Notes: generated by a model from the letters alone, not told the origin. A stretch of 64,000 bases of DNA from Mesostigma viride (GCA_009746045.1 RPFO01000240.1:629501-693500), one strand, 5' to 3'. Counted from the stretch's first letter, positions 42,226 through 53,894 are shown. Numbers and translations: made by a program.

Positions 42226-43900
42226 TGTCCAATGATGAATTGCGATCTGAACTAAAGGAATATGGATATTTATTATGTATGTTCCTGCGTTAGAAATACA
42301 GGAGATACCTATCCCTAATAATAGTGTGGATATAGATGTGAACACAGTAGATACTATAGGGGTGGGATTTACTGACAACGAAATAGTAAGATACATGGCT
42401 GTGATAGATTCCTCCAAAGTTTTTGAAGAAAAGACTCCTTCTTATCCTCCTCCTCGTTCTGTTTTACACCGTGTAGTTATTAATAAGGACGGTGCAGTTC
42501 CTACGCACTCTCCGATGTATCGAATGGGCCCTACCGAGTTAAAGGAACTAAAACAGATTTTAGTGTCACTATTAGAAGCAGGATTGATAGAGCCTAGTAA
42601 CTCCCCCTACTCAGCTGGTGTCCTGTTAGTCCCTAAGCCTTATGGCAAGTTTCGTTTAGTTACTGATTATAGGAAGTTAAATGATATCACCGTGAAGTCT
42701 AAATACCCTCTACCTCGTATTGATGATATATTTAATAAGGTTAAAGGTTCTACCTGTTTCACCGTACTGGATTGTGCAGATGGTTTTTGGTGGCAATTGC
42801 GAATAGCGCCCGAGGATTGTCATAAAACCGCCTTTGCTACCCCTTTTGGCCATTATCAGTTTAGAGTAGCGGCTATGGGACTCTGTAATTCTCCTGCCTC
42901 TTTTCAGATGTTGATGAATGAAGTGCTTAGAGCTGTTATGGGTAATTCTCACCTTCCCCAAGTGTCCTCTGATTTAAAGGATCCTTCCTTCTCCTCTGTT
43001 TCTTTAGCCGAGCACGATCGTTCTTGTGCTCAGGCTTACTTAGATGACATCCTTATTTACTCCCCAGATTTTGAAACACACCTACGTGATTTAAAGAAAG
43101 TCTTAGAAATAATGGCTGAAAATTCTTTGTGGGCTCGCCGTGCTAAAGTTCGTTCTGGTAGGAGTGTACCATTTTTAGGACATGTTTTGTCCGATGCCGG
43201 TGTCGCTACCGACCCGGATAAAACTAAGTCAATTCAGGATTGGCCTACCCCTACCGACGTTAAAAGTGTACGTAGTTTCTTAGGGATTGCCTCGTACTAC
43301 AGGCGTTTTATCCCTCGTTTTGCAACTATAGCAGCCCCTATCAATCATTTGTTAAAGAAAGATATCCCCTTTCTCTGGAGTAGTGAGTGTCAATCTGCTT
43401 TTCAGTGTTTAAAATCCCTACTCCTCTCTCCTCCCGTTCTCATCCTACCCGATACTACCAAACCCTTTGTGGTAGCTACAGACGCTAGTAAGGTAGCTAT
43501 AGGGGGGGTCCTTCTCCAGGATCAGGGTCAGGGCTTACAGCCAATTGAGTATATCTCTAGGACCATGCTCCCCGCGGAGCGTAACTATCCTGTACACCAG
43601 CAGGAACTATTAGCTGTGGTGTATTGTTGCCACGCGTGGCAGCACTTTCTTAAAGGTGCCCAATTTGATGTTTGCCTGAATGAACCCTGTGAGATAGATC
43701 CTTATAGATTAGTTATACAAACCGACTATCGCCCCCTTACCCATCTTCTCTCCCAACCCAACCTTACCCCTCGTCAAGCGCGCTGGATGGAGTTTTTAGC
43801 ACAGTTTTCCCCTTTTAAAATTCAGTATGTTAAAGGTGCAGATAACATAGTACCTGATGCCCTCTCCCGCCGCGCAGATTATTCCTTTTTTGAGGACTAA
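42226..43900 (+). pseudogene. pol: gypsy RT-RNase H (copy 3)
   Basis: A 541-codon open frame from 42275. RT has VPKPYGKFRLVTDYRKLND, MGLCNSPASFQMLMNE and catalytic YLDDILIYS. RNase H has ATDASKVAIGG, TDYRPL and PDALSRR. It lacks the frameshifts of copies 1 and 2 and serves as their reference. One Trp is duplicated (GFWWQLRI). It ends in an in-frame TAA at 43898-43900, where the homologues have Leu (FEDLDVL). Confidence 0.92.
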
Positions 43901-45189
43901 GATGTTCTCAATACTACTCTAGTTCCTACCACCCTTGGTGTAACCCCTTATGGTGAACTACCGGATGATGAACATTATGCCTACCAGTCTTTCATACTGC
44001 TCTTCGCATGCCTGACCTCCTTTCTCACGTAAGACTCTCTCTCCCGTGTGAGGCCCGTCCTGTGGTCTCTGTGGGGGGGGAGGGGAAAAATAAAATTTCT
44101 ATACCGCTTAGCCATATAGCGACTAGGTCAGGAAAGTCCTATGATAAAATAGTCCCTCTAGGACCTCCCCTTCTCTTTGGCAAGGCGGTAGGAGACCTAT
44201 TTAAACCTGATATAGATACTTCTGTAGCGATGCCTACCTCTGATCTTGAACGCCTTATCAGTAGATTCACGGCCACTGAGCCGGAAGCTTTAGCTGCTAT
44301 TGCCTCCCATCCCCAACAGTTAGGCAAATACCCCTGTAAATTTGTAGGTGGGTTTTTATATGTGCAGTTGACAGATTCTCCCCCTCAATGGCGCCTTTAT
44401 GTCCCTCCTATCTGTCGCTCCTCCTTGCTTTTTGAGTTGCATGATTTAGCTGCTCACCAGGGCGGTGAACGGGTACGGGATCTAGTAACCCGTTCTTACT
44501 ACTGGCCTTCCCTCTTAAAGGATGTAGATGCGTATGTTAGGACCTGCCAATCTTGTCAGGAAATGAAACCTAACAATGTAGGGCAGATAGCCGAGCCTAG
44601 GACCCTTCCTGACCCCATCATGCCGTGGGATTCCCTTATGATGGATTTTGTAGGACCTTTTAGAAAGAATGATAAGGGTAATGCTCAGATCCTTGTGTTT
44701 GTAGATCGCTTTACGCATATGTGCCATCTCGTGCCTTGTCCCTTGGAACTCACCGCTCGCGATTGTGCACGCCTATACCTCAATAATGTTTATAGATACC
44801 ATGGTTTGAGTAGGCAGTTTATTTCTGACAAAGATAAGTTACTTACCTCTGATTTTTGGCAGCAGTTCTTCGCTGCTATCGGTACCAAGGTCACCTTTGG
44901 TACTGCCTACCACTCCTCCTCTTCTCATTTAGTAGAACGTCTGAATAGGGTAGTGGAAGAAGCTCTGCGGCACTATGTGAATGGTTCTGGGAGTGATTGG
45001 GAGGATTATCTATGTCTGGTAGAGTTTTCCCTTAACAATTGCCCTCAGGCTGCGCATGGTTATACGCCTTTCTTCCTAGATACAGGTAGACAACCTCTTA
45101 CCCCTACCTCTCTCTTAGCCAGTCCTTTAAGGGACAAGGATGATGTGTCCCGGGATACCGTAGGAGGTGTGCAGGCGTTATTAGATTAG
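43901..45189 (+). pseudogene. pol: gypsy integrase (copy 3)
   Basis: After a frameshift near 44000, one frame (44008-45189) covers the linker and most of integrase. Zinc finger: HDLAAHQGG ... CQSC. DDE core: DSLMMDFVGPF, FISDKDKLL and SHLVERLNR. It closes at an in-frame TAG (45187-45189), a sense codon in copy 4. The homologous segment is what copies 1 and 2 lack. Confidence 0.92.
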
Positions 45190-45741
45190 ATGAAGAATGC
45201 ACACGACAACGCTATTGCAGGGTACCATAGTGCGCAGGCCAAGTACCTTGCTAGGTTGCGTGCCTCATTAGATAGAAGAGCACCTGAGATAGAAATAGGA
45301 GATTTAGTCTTAGTAGAAGGCCCTCGTGTTGGCCGATTCGCTCACAAGTTCGAGGCTGAACTTAAAGTGAAACTCAGGCCCGCCTTCTTAGGACCCTTCC
45401 GTGTGTTGTCTAGAGTAGGTAATTTCTTGTATGAGATAGATATCCCTACCTCTTGGCAAACCCATTCGCGCACCTTTCATAGAAGCCAGCTGAAGCTTTA
45501 TCACCAAAGCACGTTCGCTGGTAGAGAATTAGCCCCTGCCCCTTTAGAGCATAATCCTGATACTGGTGAGGTAGAAGACGAGGTAGAGAGTATCGTGGCC
45601 CATAGAGACATTAGAAGAGGCCGTGGTACTCAACGCCAGATGTATGCTCGTAGCGAGGTAGATAAAGTCTGGTATACGGAGAGTGAGTTAGATGGTTGTA
45701 GTCGCCTGTTGCAGGACTACAAAACCCTGCACAAGCTCTAG
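45190..45741 (+). CDS. pol: gypsy integrase C-terminus: GPY/F module and chromodomain (copy 3)
   Basis: In frame with the preceding integrase past the TAG. It contains the GPY/F module (LRPAFLGPFRVLSRVG), DIPTSWQTHSRTFHRSQLK, and a chromodomain at the end (VESIVAHRDIRRGRGTQR ... VWYTESEL). Chromodomains steer chromoviruses to particular chromatin. The match to copy 4 (50003-50187) supports the call. Confidence 0.88.
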   Translation: MKNAHDNAIAGYHSAQAKYLARLRASLDRRAPEIEIGDLVLVEGPRVGRFAHKFEAELKVKLRPAFLGPFRVLSRVGNFLYEIDIPTSWQTHSRTFHRSQLKLYHQSTFAGRELAPAPLEHNPDTGEVEDEVESIVAHRDIRRGRGTQRQMYARSEVDKVWYTESELDGCSRLLQDYKTLHKL

Positions 45742-45817
45742 TTGTAGGCCTTCTCCTCTCTTATGTTGTGTCTGCTGTCGTCGGGTGGTTGGTTGTCCCC
45801 TCCCCTCCGCAGCCGTC
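45742..45817 (+). promoter_or_regulatory. Pyrimidine tract and possible splice acceptor before ORF3
   Basis: CCCCTCCCCTCCGCAG ends 5 bases before the ORF3 ATG at 45818. This looks like a 3' splice site and could pair with the donor-like ACAGGTAAG of the leader (7267-7275 in copy 2) to make a subgenomic ORF3 message. Inference only. Confidence 0.35.
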
Positions 45818-46546
45818 ATGACGGAACCTACCCCTCCGATGGAGACCCTGCCGCCTACCCCTGATCCGGAGCTATACTATGAGGCCCTTCCGGGCCGGTG
45901 GGTCTCCAGATCCAGCTTCCCTGGTGGCCCAATCCATCCCGCCCTGCAGGCGAGTCACGCTGCTTTGGTCCGGGCCGCCCTCTTTGGGGTCTCCTGGTTC
46001 GGGGCAGACCCCCATGAACCGCAGCAGTTGGTTGTTCATGGTTTCGACGACGCTGGACACTGTCTCCTTGAGTGTGGGTCCCGGTGCCCTGCCTTGGGGC
46101 AGATAGATGCAATCCTTCAGTGTCCTAGGATTTTCTCATACCTGTCTACCCCTGTGGACCGCTCCTGCCTCTGGGAGGTCTTCCCTTGGCTTCCGGCCGA
46201 GGGCGATGCCGTGTTAGATGACCACCCATGTGATCTCCTGCGGGCGGTTGAGTTCATGGAGATTGCGGACCAGTCGGCGGGGGTGTTAGCACATCATTGG
46301 CGATCCTTCCCCTGTGGATGCACCGGTAGAGTCGCAGTACACGCCGGAGTATTCGGCCTCAGTCGCAGCTTCCTCCTCCTCCGTGTCGGCGCCTTCTCCT
46401 GTTCCGTCATCACCGCGGTCGACCAGCCAGGCGCGTGTCGGTGGAGCCGACGCCTACCCCTCCAGGCGTGGATCGAGAGCCTGACCACCTTGCGGCTACT
46501 GTGTCTGCAATGCAGGCCCAGATCCAGTCCTGAGCCTCGGCATTCG
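45818..46546 (+). pseudogene. gypsy ORF3 N-terminal part (copy 3), cut by copy 4
   Basis: Homologous to ORF3 of copies 1 and 2: ALPGRWVSRSSFPGG, HGFDDAGHCLLECGSRCPAL, IFSYLSTP, FPWLPAEGDA, LRAVEFME. The frame then shifts after about residue 150. It is truncated at 46546 by the inverted LTR of copy 4. The distance from the chromodomain stop to this ATG is only 76 bp. Confidence 0.88.
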
Positions 46547-47123
46547 GTGTTACGTCCCAGCCCAGACACACCTAGCCTGAGCTACGTAGCGAAAGATCCT
46601 CCTTGCCGGAATTAGGAATAATTCAAGGTGGCCTAATGTAGATTGCGCTTCACGACGTGAGTCGTGAGATATCTGGCACCACGGCTTGATGCCAAGCTAA
46701 TTGTACACACTTATATTGGCTAGCAATACCAATTACAAATGGATAATTGCCCCGGGCTCAATGTGTAGGCGTATTCGCACTTATCATTCATCAAACCAAG
46801 AGGACGAGACTCTCGTCCTCGGACTAATTTAACCTAGGTCGGTTGCGGCGCAGATACACGCCAATTCCTCTAGAACACTCCAAGTCAATCATTCCACGTA
46901 GGATCCGGGCCGACATCGACCCTCAACTACAGGATCCACGCATAGAACTACACAGAACTGGCGCGGCGCCACGGCACCGGCCCCTAAAAGGTCAACCTAG
47001 GACCAAAATAACTAGTCCAATTCACACAATAGCCAAGGTCCATAAAACCCAAATACAACAGACCAAACGGCCTTAGTAATTTATTCCATTGTTACGTCCG
47101 ACCAAAAGGGCCGGGACGTAACA
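46547..47123 (-). repeat. gypsy copy 4 3' LTR
   Basis: 577 bp between TGTTACG (46547) and CGTAACA (47123), in the minus orientation. A purine tract follows on the coding strand (complement of CTCCTCCCCCCCCACGGG, 47124-47141). It shares the TGTTACG termini with the other gypsy LTRs but little internal identity. Confidence 0.85.
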
Positions 47124-47347
47124 CTCCTCCCCCCCCACGGGGGGTCGGTAGTCCCTACCGTACAAAGATAGAATAAGTAAGCGACGCTACTATAAGAGTA
47201 CTATGTCCCAACCCCGGTTCACCCGCAGGTCAGTAATACCAGTTCCTCTAGAGGTTGATACACAAGACCAACCCTGACGTAGTAGCAAGGACTCTGGTGA
47301 CTGGATCAATCCGCTATCCGTCACAAAAAGAAACTTTCATATCCACT
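47124..47347 (-). other. gypsy copy 4 3' UTR and polypurine tract
   Basis: Non-coding stretch between the ORF3 stop and LTR, with the G-rich run next to the LTR. Confidence 0.7.
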
Positions 47348-49972
47348 CTAGCGTCCGCCGCTGGTGGCACGCCGCTGCTGCTGGGCCTCAGTGAGAGCCC
47401 TACGCCCCGCGTGAGTCATTTGCCGGATCATGATCCCGGGGTGCGAGCACAGATGACACTCAAAGGCCACCTGGTAGGGAGACACCTTCTGTCGGCCCAT
47501 CCTGGATAGCTCCACCCACGTACCCCGGGGCCACATGGACAGGAACCCGGCAAGGTACTGGGGGTGGGTAAATAGAAGAGTCAGTGCCGACCGATCCACC
47601 ACCCCACAGCGGTGCTCACGAACAAAGTGCACTCCCATCATAAAAACCTCCGTGCGCACGTGATCATCGTTGATTGTCGCCCTCTGCGCCCCTGCGATAT
47701 CGAGCACCACCCGGTCCAGAAAGACACGCCCCTCCGTTGGGGCCACCTTGGGAGGCGCCACCACGTGTCCCACCCCATCCACCTGATATCGCCAATCCCA
47801 CCAGTCTTCGGAACCAAACCGCACAGTATGCCCCACCACCAGGGGAAGACGAGGATCGACGGGTTGCGGTAGGGGCAGTGGAACCTGAGGGAAGAAAGTG
47901 ATCTCTACTTGTTCCCAGTAGGCACCGCGATCCACCGCGCACCAGGGACCCGCTTGAAACACCAAAGGAGCGGGCAGATGCATGCCAGGAGGGGCCTGGA
48001 GAGACGGAGGTCCCTCGAACATCACACACAGCTTCTCCGTACGGGGCCCTGGCCCACCGTGTCTCACCGCCCTGCCCGGTACCGCCCGTATGAAATCCCC
48101 CATTGACCACTCCTCGTGTGAAGACCCCGGAGCCCTGGAAGCTGCATCATTGCCCACGGATGTGGCGGCCGAATGATCGCCTTGGCGACCGTGCTGGACC
48201 AACAAGCGCTGTATCAGGTCCTGTCCCGATTGTACCGCTGCCACGAGCGCCTCGAGGTGTACCACGGGCTCCGCCGGCACCAGAATGCCCGTATCTCTGG
48301 GACCTTCCGCGACCCGAGGTGGCGTCTCCGCCATGGTATATGTAGGCACGGTTCCTCCGCGGAACGGTGCTAGTGTCGCCCCGACGTGGTGGGTCTGCTG
48401 GGTCCCTCCACGGGACGTGACATTGACGATCCGGCTCGGTCAGGCCGGGGACGTGGGTCCAAGGAGACCAGGAAGGTAGGCTCCTGTGGTTCCACTTCCG
48501 GCCGGGGACGGGGCTCCAAGGAGACAATGAAGGTAGGCTCCTGTTGTCCCACCACCGGCGGTGAACTCACGGGAACCGCATCAGAGGGCCCACACCTGGC
48601 CGGCTGTTCTGTCCTAGCCACAGTGGTCTCCGTCGTATCTTGCCGCGGTCGCCGGGCCTCCCGCTCCAACTCCAGCGGAGCCCCCCACGTGCGTTCCCAG
48701 TGACCATCTTCCGGGCGACGAGGTGGCGGCCCGCTCGGCGAGCGGTTCGTACCTCGGTACCCGAGTCCGAGCGGGAGCGCGAGCGTGAGGGAGGTGAGGG
48801 CGAACGACGACGTACAGGTCGTTCTGGAGCACGCCGAGGAGCTGATTGACTGCCCCCGCCCCATCCCGTGGCCCTCGGAAGATTCCGCGCCTCACGCCCG
48901 GGGGGTCGCCCCCAGCCTGTTGCCGGCGGAGGCGCCTCATAACGCGCCACAGGACGGGATCCTGCGCCGCCCTCCAAGGTGCCCCGAGACGGTGGATCCC
49001 GCGGAGGAGAGCGAGGGAGAGGGCGTGAGGGGTAGTCGTCGGAATCGGAATCGTAGCCCTCACTCCCATCGTCCTGGTCTTCGTCATCCATAGTCACGAT
49101 GCGATCCAGAGCCTGTCGTAGCGAATACTGCCCCGCACGTACATAGGCACTTTTCGCCCCGCAACGCCCCCTCCGACGGAAGGTACCGGGGAAAGTGGTT
49201 CCCCAGCAGGTTCCGCACCGCTGGTGGATTCAAGAAGGAGCAAAAGCCGTGGAAATACCAGGCCCGCATCCAGCGTGTTCACGCACGCGTGGCAAAGGCA
49301 CTCCTGCTCATGGGTATCCCAATCCGTGCCGACCACCACGCCGTCGCGCTCTGCGGTGCGGGTCTCGACCTTGAACCCCACATTCCTCCGCACGAACCAT
49401 CCAAAATTCTCCAACTGCGCGGGGCCGACCCGCGCCAGAATGGAATCGGCGCGGAGATCCGAAGGCATCCGGTTACGGCGCCGACGTCGGCGTTCCAACA
49501 GGACTTCACCATCCCGACCATAGTCACGCAAGAACACTCGGGGATTAAATGTCTCCTCGTGCAGCTCTTTCACTAGCTGCATCATGCGCGCGTCCGGTGC
49601 TCCGGGCCGAGACGACGTATCTTGCCGGCGTTCGCGACCGGATGAAGGCCCCGTCTGCGAGCCACCACCTCCCGACCCCCCGGCCCCCAAGGCACCCTCT
49701 GGGACCGCAGGCTCTCCGCGCGCTGTCTGCGTCCTCGCATCCCTTTCTGGTTGAGGGATCTCAAGCTGGTCTGGCATGTCCATGTCAACCAGATCTTCTT
49801 CGCTGGACTTGTCATCTGCTTCCCGGATTTCTGCATCTGCCGCCTCCGCGGCGCTGAAGGAAGTCGGGCCCCTGGGAAGCGCCTCCGCGGCGTCCCCCTG
49901 CACAGCCCACACACAAGATACCAGGGCATTAGTCGGCGTGTACCTGGTACCCGGCTCACACACCACTTTCAC
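47348..49972 (-). pseudogene. gypsy ORF3, diverged and frameshifted (copy 4)
   Basis: Three frames. 49972-49094 carries an acidic N-terminal extension, then a Cys segment (DTHEQECLCHACVNTLDAG). A frame switch near 49265 then gives FLNPPAVRNLLGNHFPRYLP, matching YLSTPDGR...FPWLP of copies 1-3. The centre is Arg/Pro/Ser-rich low complexity. 48349-47348 is the C-terminal domain: FVREHRCGVVDRS, THPQYLAGFLSMWPRGTW, aligned with CGFLDWARG, THR-type and YWAFLGMYPDGVW of copy 1. Its conservation across diverged lineages argues for a selected function. No envelope features seen. Confidence 0.72.
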
Positions 49973-50002
49973 CCTACACCGCTGTACCGTATGTGGAATG
50001 CT

Positions 50003-50187
50003 AACGCAACTGGTGCGTCTTCTTGTATGCTTCTAGTAAGCGGGCGCACCCAGCTAACTCAGTAGCGGTGCGCCAGGAGTCCTCGGACTCATGCTGCGCG
50101 AATCGCCATCGCACCCGGTATTGCCGCTGGACCCCTCGTCCCCGCTTGACATTCCGGTGTCCCACGATCGCTGCCACCTCATCCTCC
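50003..50187 (-). pseudogene. pol: gypsy chromodomain (copy 4)
   Basis: After an in-frame TAA (50190-50192) the frame continues as DEVAAIVGHRNVKRGRG, RVRWRFAQ, SEDSWRTATEL and LLEAYKKTH, aligned with the copy 3 chromodomain. The stop just before it is the only thing separating it from integrase. Confidence 0.82.
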
Positions 50188-50189
50188 TG

Positions 50190-51549
50190 TTACCCCGTGT
50201 CCGGATTGAACTCCAACGGGGCCGGGGGATTGACCCGACCCTGGATGGTGTTCTGGTGATACAACTTAAGCTGGTCACGATGGAAACGGTTGGACGTGAG
50301 GTTCCATGACACTGGGATGTCCACCTGGAACATGACATCGTCGAACTTGGTGAGGACCTTGTAGGGGCCCAGGAACATGGGACGAAGCTTAGTCTTCAGC
50401 TCCTTCTCCACCTTGTGTGAAAATCGTCCGATCTGCGGGCCCTCCACCAGGACACAATCGCCCACCTCGATGGACGGCGTCCGGTTATCCCGCTTGCCGG
50501 CTGTCCTCTCCAGATACCGCTCTGCCGCAGCGCGGTAGCCCTGGACTGCACTGTTATGCGCCTGGTGCATCCGCTGCAGCAACCGATCAACCCCCTGAAG
50601 GGTGTCCAGCTTGACCTGATCCTCTCCAAGTCCGGGGCTCATAAGCAAGTCGGGCGGCGTGAGAGGGTGTCGGCCGGAGTTGAGGAAAAAGGGAGTAAAT
50701 CCATGGGCGGCCTGGGGGGCATTGTTCAGGGAGAACTCCACCAAGCCCAGAAGTTTCTCCCAATTGCTGCCCACTGCGTCGGTGTAGTGTCGCATGGTCT
50801 CTTGCACTGTGCGGTTCAACCGCTCCACCAGATGCGACGACGAGCTGTGATAGGCCGTGCCCAGCGACACCTTGGTGCCCAGCCGTTCGAAAAACTCCTG
50901 CCAGAATTTGGCCGTGAAGAGCTTGTCGCGGTCGGAGATGAACTGTCGGCTGAGCCCGTGAAACCGAAACACGTGCGTCAGGTATATCTTGGCGCACTCC
51001 TCCGCCGTGAGGTCGGCCGGACACGGGGCCAAGTGACACATGCGCGTCAGGCGGTCCACGAACACCAAGACCATGCTGTTGCCGCTCTTCGTCTTCTTGA
51101 ACGGGCCGATGAAGTCCATCATGATAGAATCCCAAGGACCCATCGGATCAGGCAACGTCTTAGGGACGGCTTGAGAGCCCGTGTTCCTGGACTTCATGAT
51201 CTGGCACGAGGGGCACTGGCGCACATGCGTCTCGATATACTACTTCATCCCCGGCCAGTAGAAATGCTTGCGGGCCCGGGGAAAGAGGCGGTGGCTTCCT
51301 TGATGTCCGCCTAGAAGGGAATCATGGAGCTCGTGAAGCAAGGCGGCCCTACAAAGCTCAGGGACATACAGCCGCCATTCCTCCGGCTGGACACTCACGA
51401 ACAGGCGCCCATCCTGGAACTTGCAAGGGAAGGCGCCCATCTGCTGGGGATACGCCCGGATGGCCTCAAGCGCCGCTTCCTCCGTGACCGTGAAACGGCT
51501 GATCATCGTCTCTAGGTCCGACGTAACTGTGAACGCGTCCGCGGCCGAG
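50190..51549 (-). pseudogene. pol: gypsy integrase (copy 4)
   Basis: Zinc finger (HELHDSLLGGHQG ... CPSC) interrupted by an in-frame TAG at 51237-51239. DDE core: DSIMMDFIGPF, FISDRDKLF and SHLVERLNRTV. GPY/F: LRPMFLGPYKVL. The N-terminal part (TMISRFTVTEEAALEAIRAY) is split from RNase H by copia C, whose TCCTC duplication lies at 51550-51554. Confidence 0.92.
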
Positions 51550-51554
51550 TCCTC

Positions 51555-51900
51555 AGTTAAGGACCCGACCGGCTGAGCTATGGCGGTCGGTCACGTTGAG
51601 CTTGGGATAAGGTGAACACAGAGAACTACTGTCGGAGCTGGCCAACCACTGGTTTATGTCTTAGCCAGCAAAGCCTATCCGGTTAGCCGTAACCGTGGGA
51701 CAAGCTAGCTGTCCGTACCGACCCGGATAAGGCCCCGGACTGGGGCCTAGGTGACGCCGGCCCTAGGCGCCGCCCTTAGACCGGTCGACCGCATCGGACC
51801 GCCGGATTATAGCCGGCGGCTTAGCGGACGCTAGCGGAAGGCGTGCGGACGGACATGGGGAACTTAGAGCCAGATCCTAGGGCTCTAGAGTTACTCAACT
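51555..51900 (-). repeat. Copia C 3' LTR
   Basis: 346 bp. On the coding strand it starts AGTTGAG and ends CTTAACT. It differs from the 5' LTR at about three bases. Confidence 0.95.
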
Positions 51901-52278
51901 CCGACATACTCTTTTGTTCTTTGATTAATTATCAAAATAATTACATCAAATGCAGACCATACAAAACCCTCTAAGGTAGGGAACTCAAGGGGGCCTCAAG
52001 GCCGTCAAAATCACCACGGTATCGATCCGCGCCCTTGTGATCACACATGAATAGTGATGTAATAAGTATCGAGCAAAAAACCAACTATGCCACCAGACAA
52101 AAGGTGACCCATTTATTAGGACCAGTGACCCGCCGACGGGCCCAAGGCACCGTCCAACGTGGCTAGGGTATGGTCAGGACAAGCAAAAAAACTACCACCA
52201 TGATATTCGTGAATGCTAGCAACACAGGGTGAGTTATGGCTGTATTCATAAAGCGCCTGAGCCGTAACCCTGTGTGGC
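51901..52278 (-). other. Copia C 3' UTR and purine tract
   Basis: Non-coding. On the coding strand it ends AACAAAAGAGTATGTCGG just before the LTR. Confidence 0.6.
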
Positions 52279-52959
52279 TCACGGGTGTTGCATCGTCATG
52301 CGCTTGCGCAACACTGCGTACTGCGGGGCAGCCTCCCGCGCCTCCTTGGTGAGTGCGTCCGCGGGATTGAGTTCATCCGCGATGTGCTGGAGACGCGTGA
52401 CGCAGGAGGCCGCCTCAGCGAGTACGAGGTAATCAACGTCCTGTGACCGCGCATAGGGATTGTCAAGGAAGGCCAAACAACTTTGTGAGTCAGTGTGCAC
52501 CGTGCTAGTCCAGTGAAGAGTGAACCCACACGAGCCAAATACCCAACCCAGCAAGTACCGCAGCCACATGCCATGTGAGATAGCTGAAACAATGCCCCGG
52601 CATTCAGCCGTGTTGGGGCTAGTGGCAATGCGGCTGTGCAAGCGCGAGTACCAATCTAACAACATGCCAGGCTGGCCCTCATTGCTGATAAAGAACAGTG
52701 CCCCCATGCGGGCCCGCACTTGGCTGACTGTGCGCGTCTCTAGATTAGCATCCGTCACTATCTCGAGGTGCACCGGCTGTGAGCAATCGAGCCCACGAAG
52801 CACAATGCCGGGCGTCATGGCCAGCTGCCGCCGAACATGAATGGACCCTAGTCCTTCCAGTACATCATCGGGCAGGCGAGCGAGCACTGCCAAATCAGGT
52901 GCCACCGTGTCCGCCAACCACCCGAGCTTGCCCTTAACCGAGGGCCCATGGGTTGCCAA
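52279..52959 (-). CDS. pol: Copia C RNase H
   Basis: 226-codon frame. Connection segment: VKGKLGWLADTVAPDL. RNase H motifs: EIVTDANLETR, NTAECRGI, VHTDSQSCLAF and NPADALTKEA. It lies in a different frame from the RT ORF upstream, with overlap at 52848-52959, so a frameshift separates them. Confidence 0.88.
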   Translation of the reverse strand: MATHGPSVKGKLGWLADTVAPDLAVLARLPDDVLEGLGSIHVRRQLAMTPGIVLRGLDCSQPVHLEIVTDANLETRTVSQVRARMGALFFISNEGQPGMLLDWYSRLHSRIATSPNTAECRGIVSAISHGMWLRYLLGWVFGSCGFTLHWTSTVHTDSQSCLAFLDNPYARSQDVDYLVLAEAASCVTRLQHIADELNPADALTKEAREAAPQYAVLRKRMTMQHP

Positions 52960-53894
52960 CAGCGGGACGGGAGGTCGGCCAGCAGGTCAACCACATAGTT
53001 GCGGCTATCCTGCATGTGCATGACCCATTCGCCAGAACGCGAATCCCGCTGCAACGTAGACTGCACGCCGCAAAACACCACGGGTTTACCCTCCTCATGA
53101 TCCACCGCCCTGCCCAGGGGAAACTTAGCCGCCACTGCAGCAAGAAACTGGGTAGCAAATGTGCGAGGTGCCACCAGCTTGAAGTCATCGCCATGCCACA
53201 CGAAGAGGGCTGGCTCGCCAGGGACGCCGGTGGGGACCACAAAGAAGTTAGGATCAGCGCGATGGTACGTGGCCCCTAAGCTCTGCAAGACCTCCTCCGC
53301 GGAAATGCGGAAGATGATGGGAGAGCTCTGCAGCCCCTCCACCCCTGTCAACAGCTCGATATACTCGCTGCCAATGGTGCCATCCTGCCAGACCACCGGG
53401 ACCTTCACCACGTAGCGGGTGCCTTGCCATGTTTGCTGCGCGACCCCAGCGTCGCTGTGGAGGAATGCCCGCTGAAAGTCACCGCACCACATCCCGTAGT
53501 CCTTGCCCGCGTTCCGCTTGCCCAAGTAGATGACCGTCAGTAGCCGATGCGAAACATGGTTGAGCCCAGGGGTATAAAGATCCTTGGCATCCAGCGGGGA
53601 GGACCCCTTCGTCTCCGTGACCACGGGCCTAACCCGGAACACCACCGAAGAGTTGGTCTCGTCCGGCTTGTAGGTGAGCACGAACTTCAACCGCAACCGC
53701 GTGGCCCCGGCTGGCACACTCTCCAATCCTCGGTAGACCTCGCGCTCTCGCCACTGCTCCTTGGCTCGAATGAACGCGTCGCGCCACAAAGCAAACTTGA
53801 GAGGATCTTGACAGTCCAGGACAAGTTGCTCCCACGTCACAGGGCTATCCGCCGCCAGTAGTATGAGTGGAGGCCGAAGCTGCGCGGGTGCCAA
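52848..53894 (-). CDS. pol: Copia C reverse transcriptase
   Basis: 348 codons. LRLKFVLTYKPD, RPVVTETKG, DLYTPGLNH, first Asp in WCGDFQRAFLHSD, then VEGLQSSPIIFR and catalytic VWHGDDFKLV (53184-53195). It shares HGDD with A and B. The connection domain includes PVVFCGVQSTL. Confidence 0.9.
   Translation of the reverse strand: MAPAQLRPPLILLAADSPVTWEQLVLDCQDPLKFALWRDAFIRAKEQWREREVYRGLESVPAGATRLRLKFVLTYKPDETNSSVVFRVRPVVTETKGSSPLDAKDLYTPGLNHVSHRLLTVIYLGKRNAGKDYGMWCGDFQRAFLHSDAGVAQQTWQGTRYVVKVPVVWQDGTIGSEYIELLTGVEGLQSSPIIFRISAEEVLQSLGATYHRADPNFFVVPTGVPGEPALFVWHGDDFKLVAPRTFATQFLAAVAAKFPLGRAVDHEEGKPVVFCGVQSTLQRDSRSGEWVMHMQDSRNYVVDLLADLPSRCWQPMGPRLRASSGGWRTRWHLIWQCSLACPMMYWKD

Larger units (their letters stand above)
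34482..46546 (+). mobile_element. Ty3/gypsy copy 3 with internal LTR; interrupted by copia B and gypsy copy 4
   Basis: Order: ORF3 C-terminus, 3' UTR, LTR (35176-35728), protease, [copia B], RT, RNase H, integrase, chromodomain, ORF3 N-terminal part, then the LTR of the inverted copy 4. An LTR with family sequence on both sides again implies a tandem or recombined state. It is about as intact in pol as anything in the window, with a few in-frame stops and one frameshift. Confidence 0.88.

Noticed and set aside
43898-45189. Alternative genetic code (TAA/TAG as Gln), suggested by in-frame stops in otherwise open pol genes
   Set aside because: The stop positions align with different residues in homologues (Leu at 43898, Arg at 45187, Lys-type at 51237), and other ORFs end normally at TAA and TAG. 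Ordinary decay explains them.
47674-49093. Plus-strand Pro/Arg-rich ORFs across the copy 4 ORF3 region
   Set aside because: They are antisense to a frame with clear homology to ORF3. GC-rich composition keeps several frames open.
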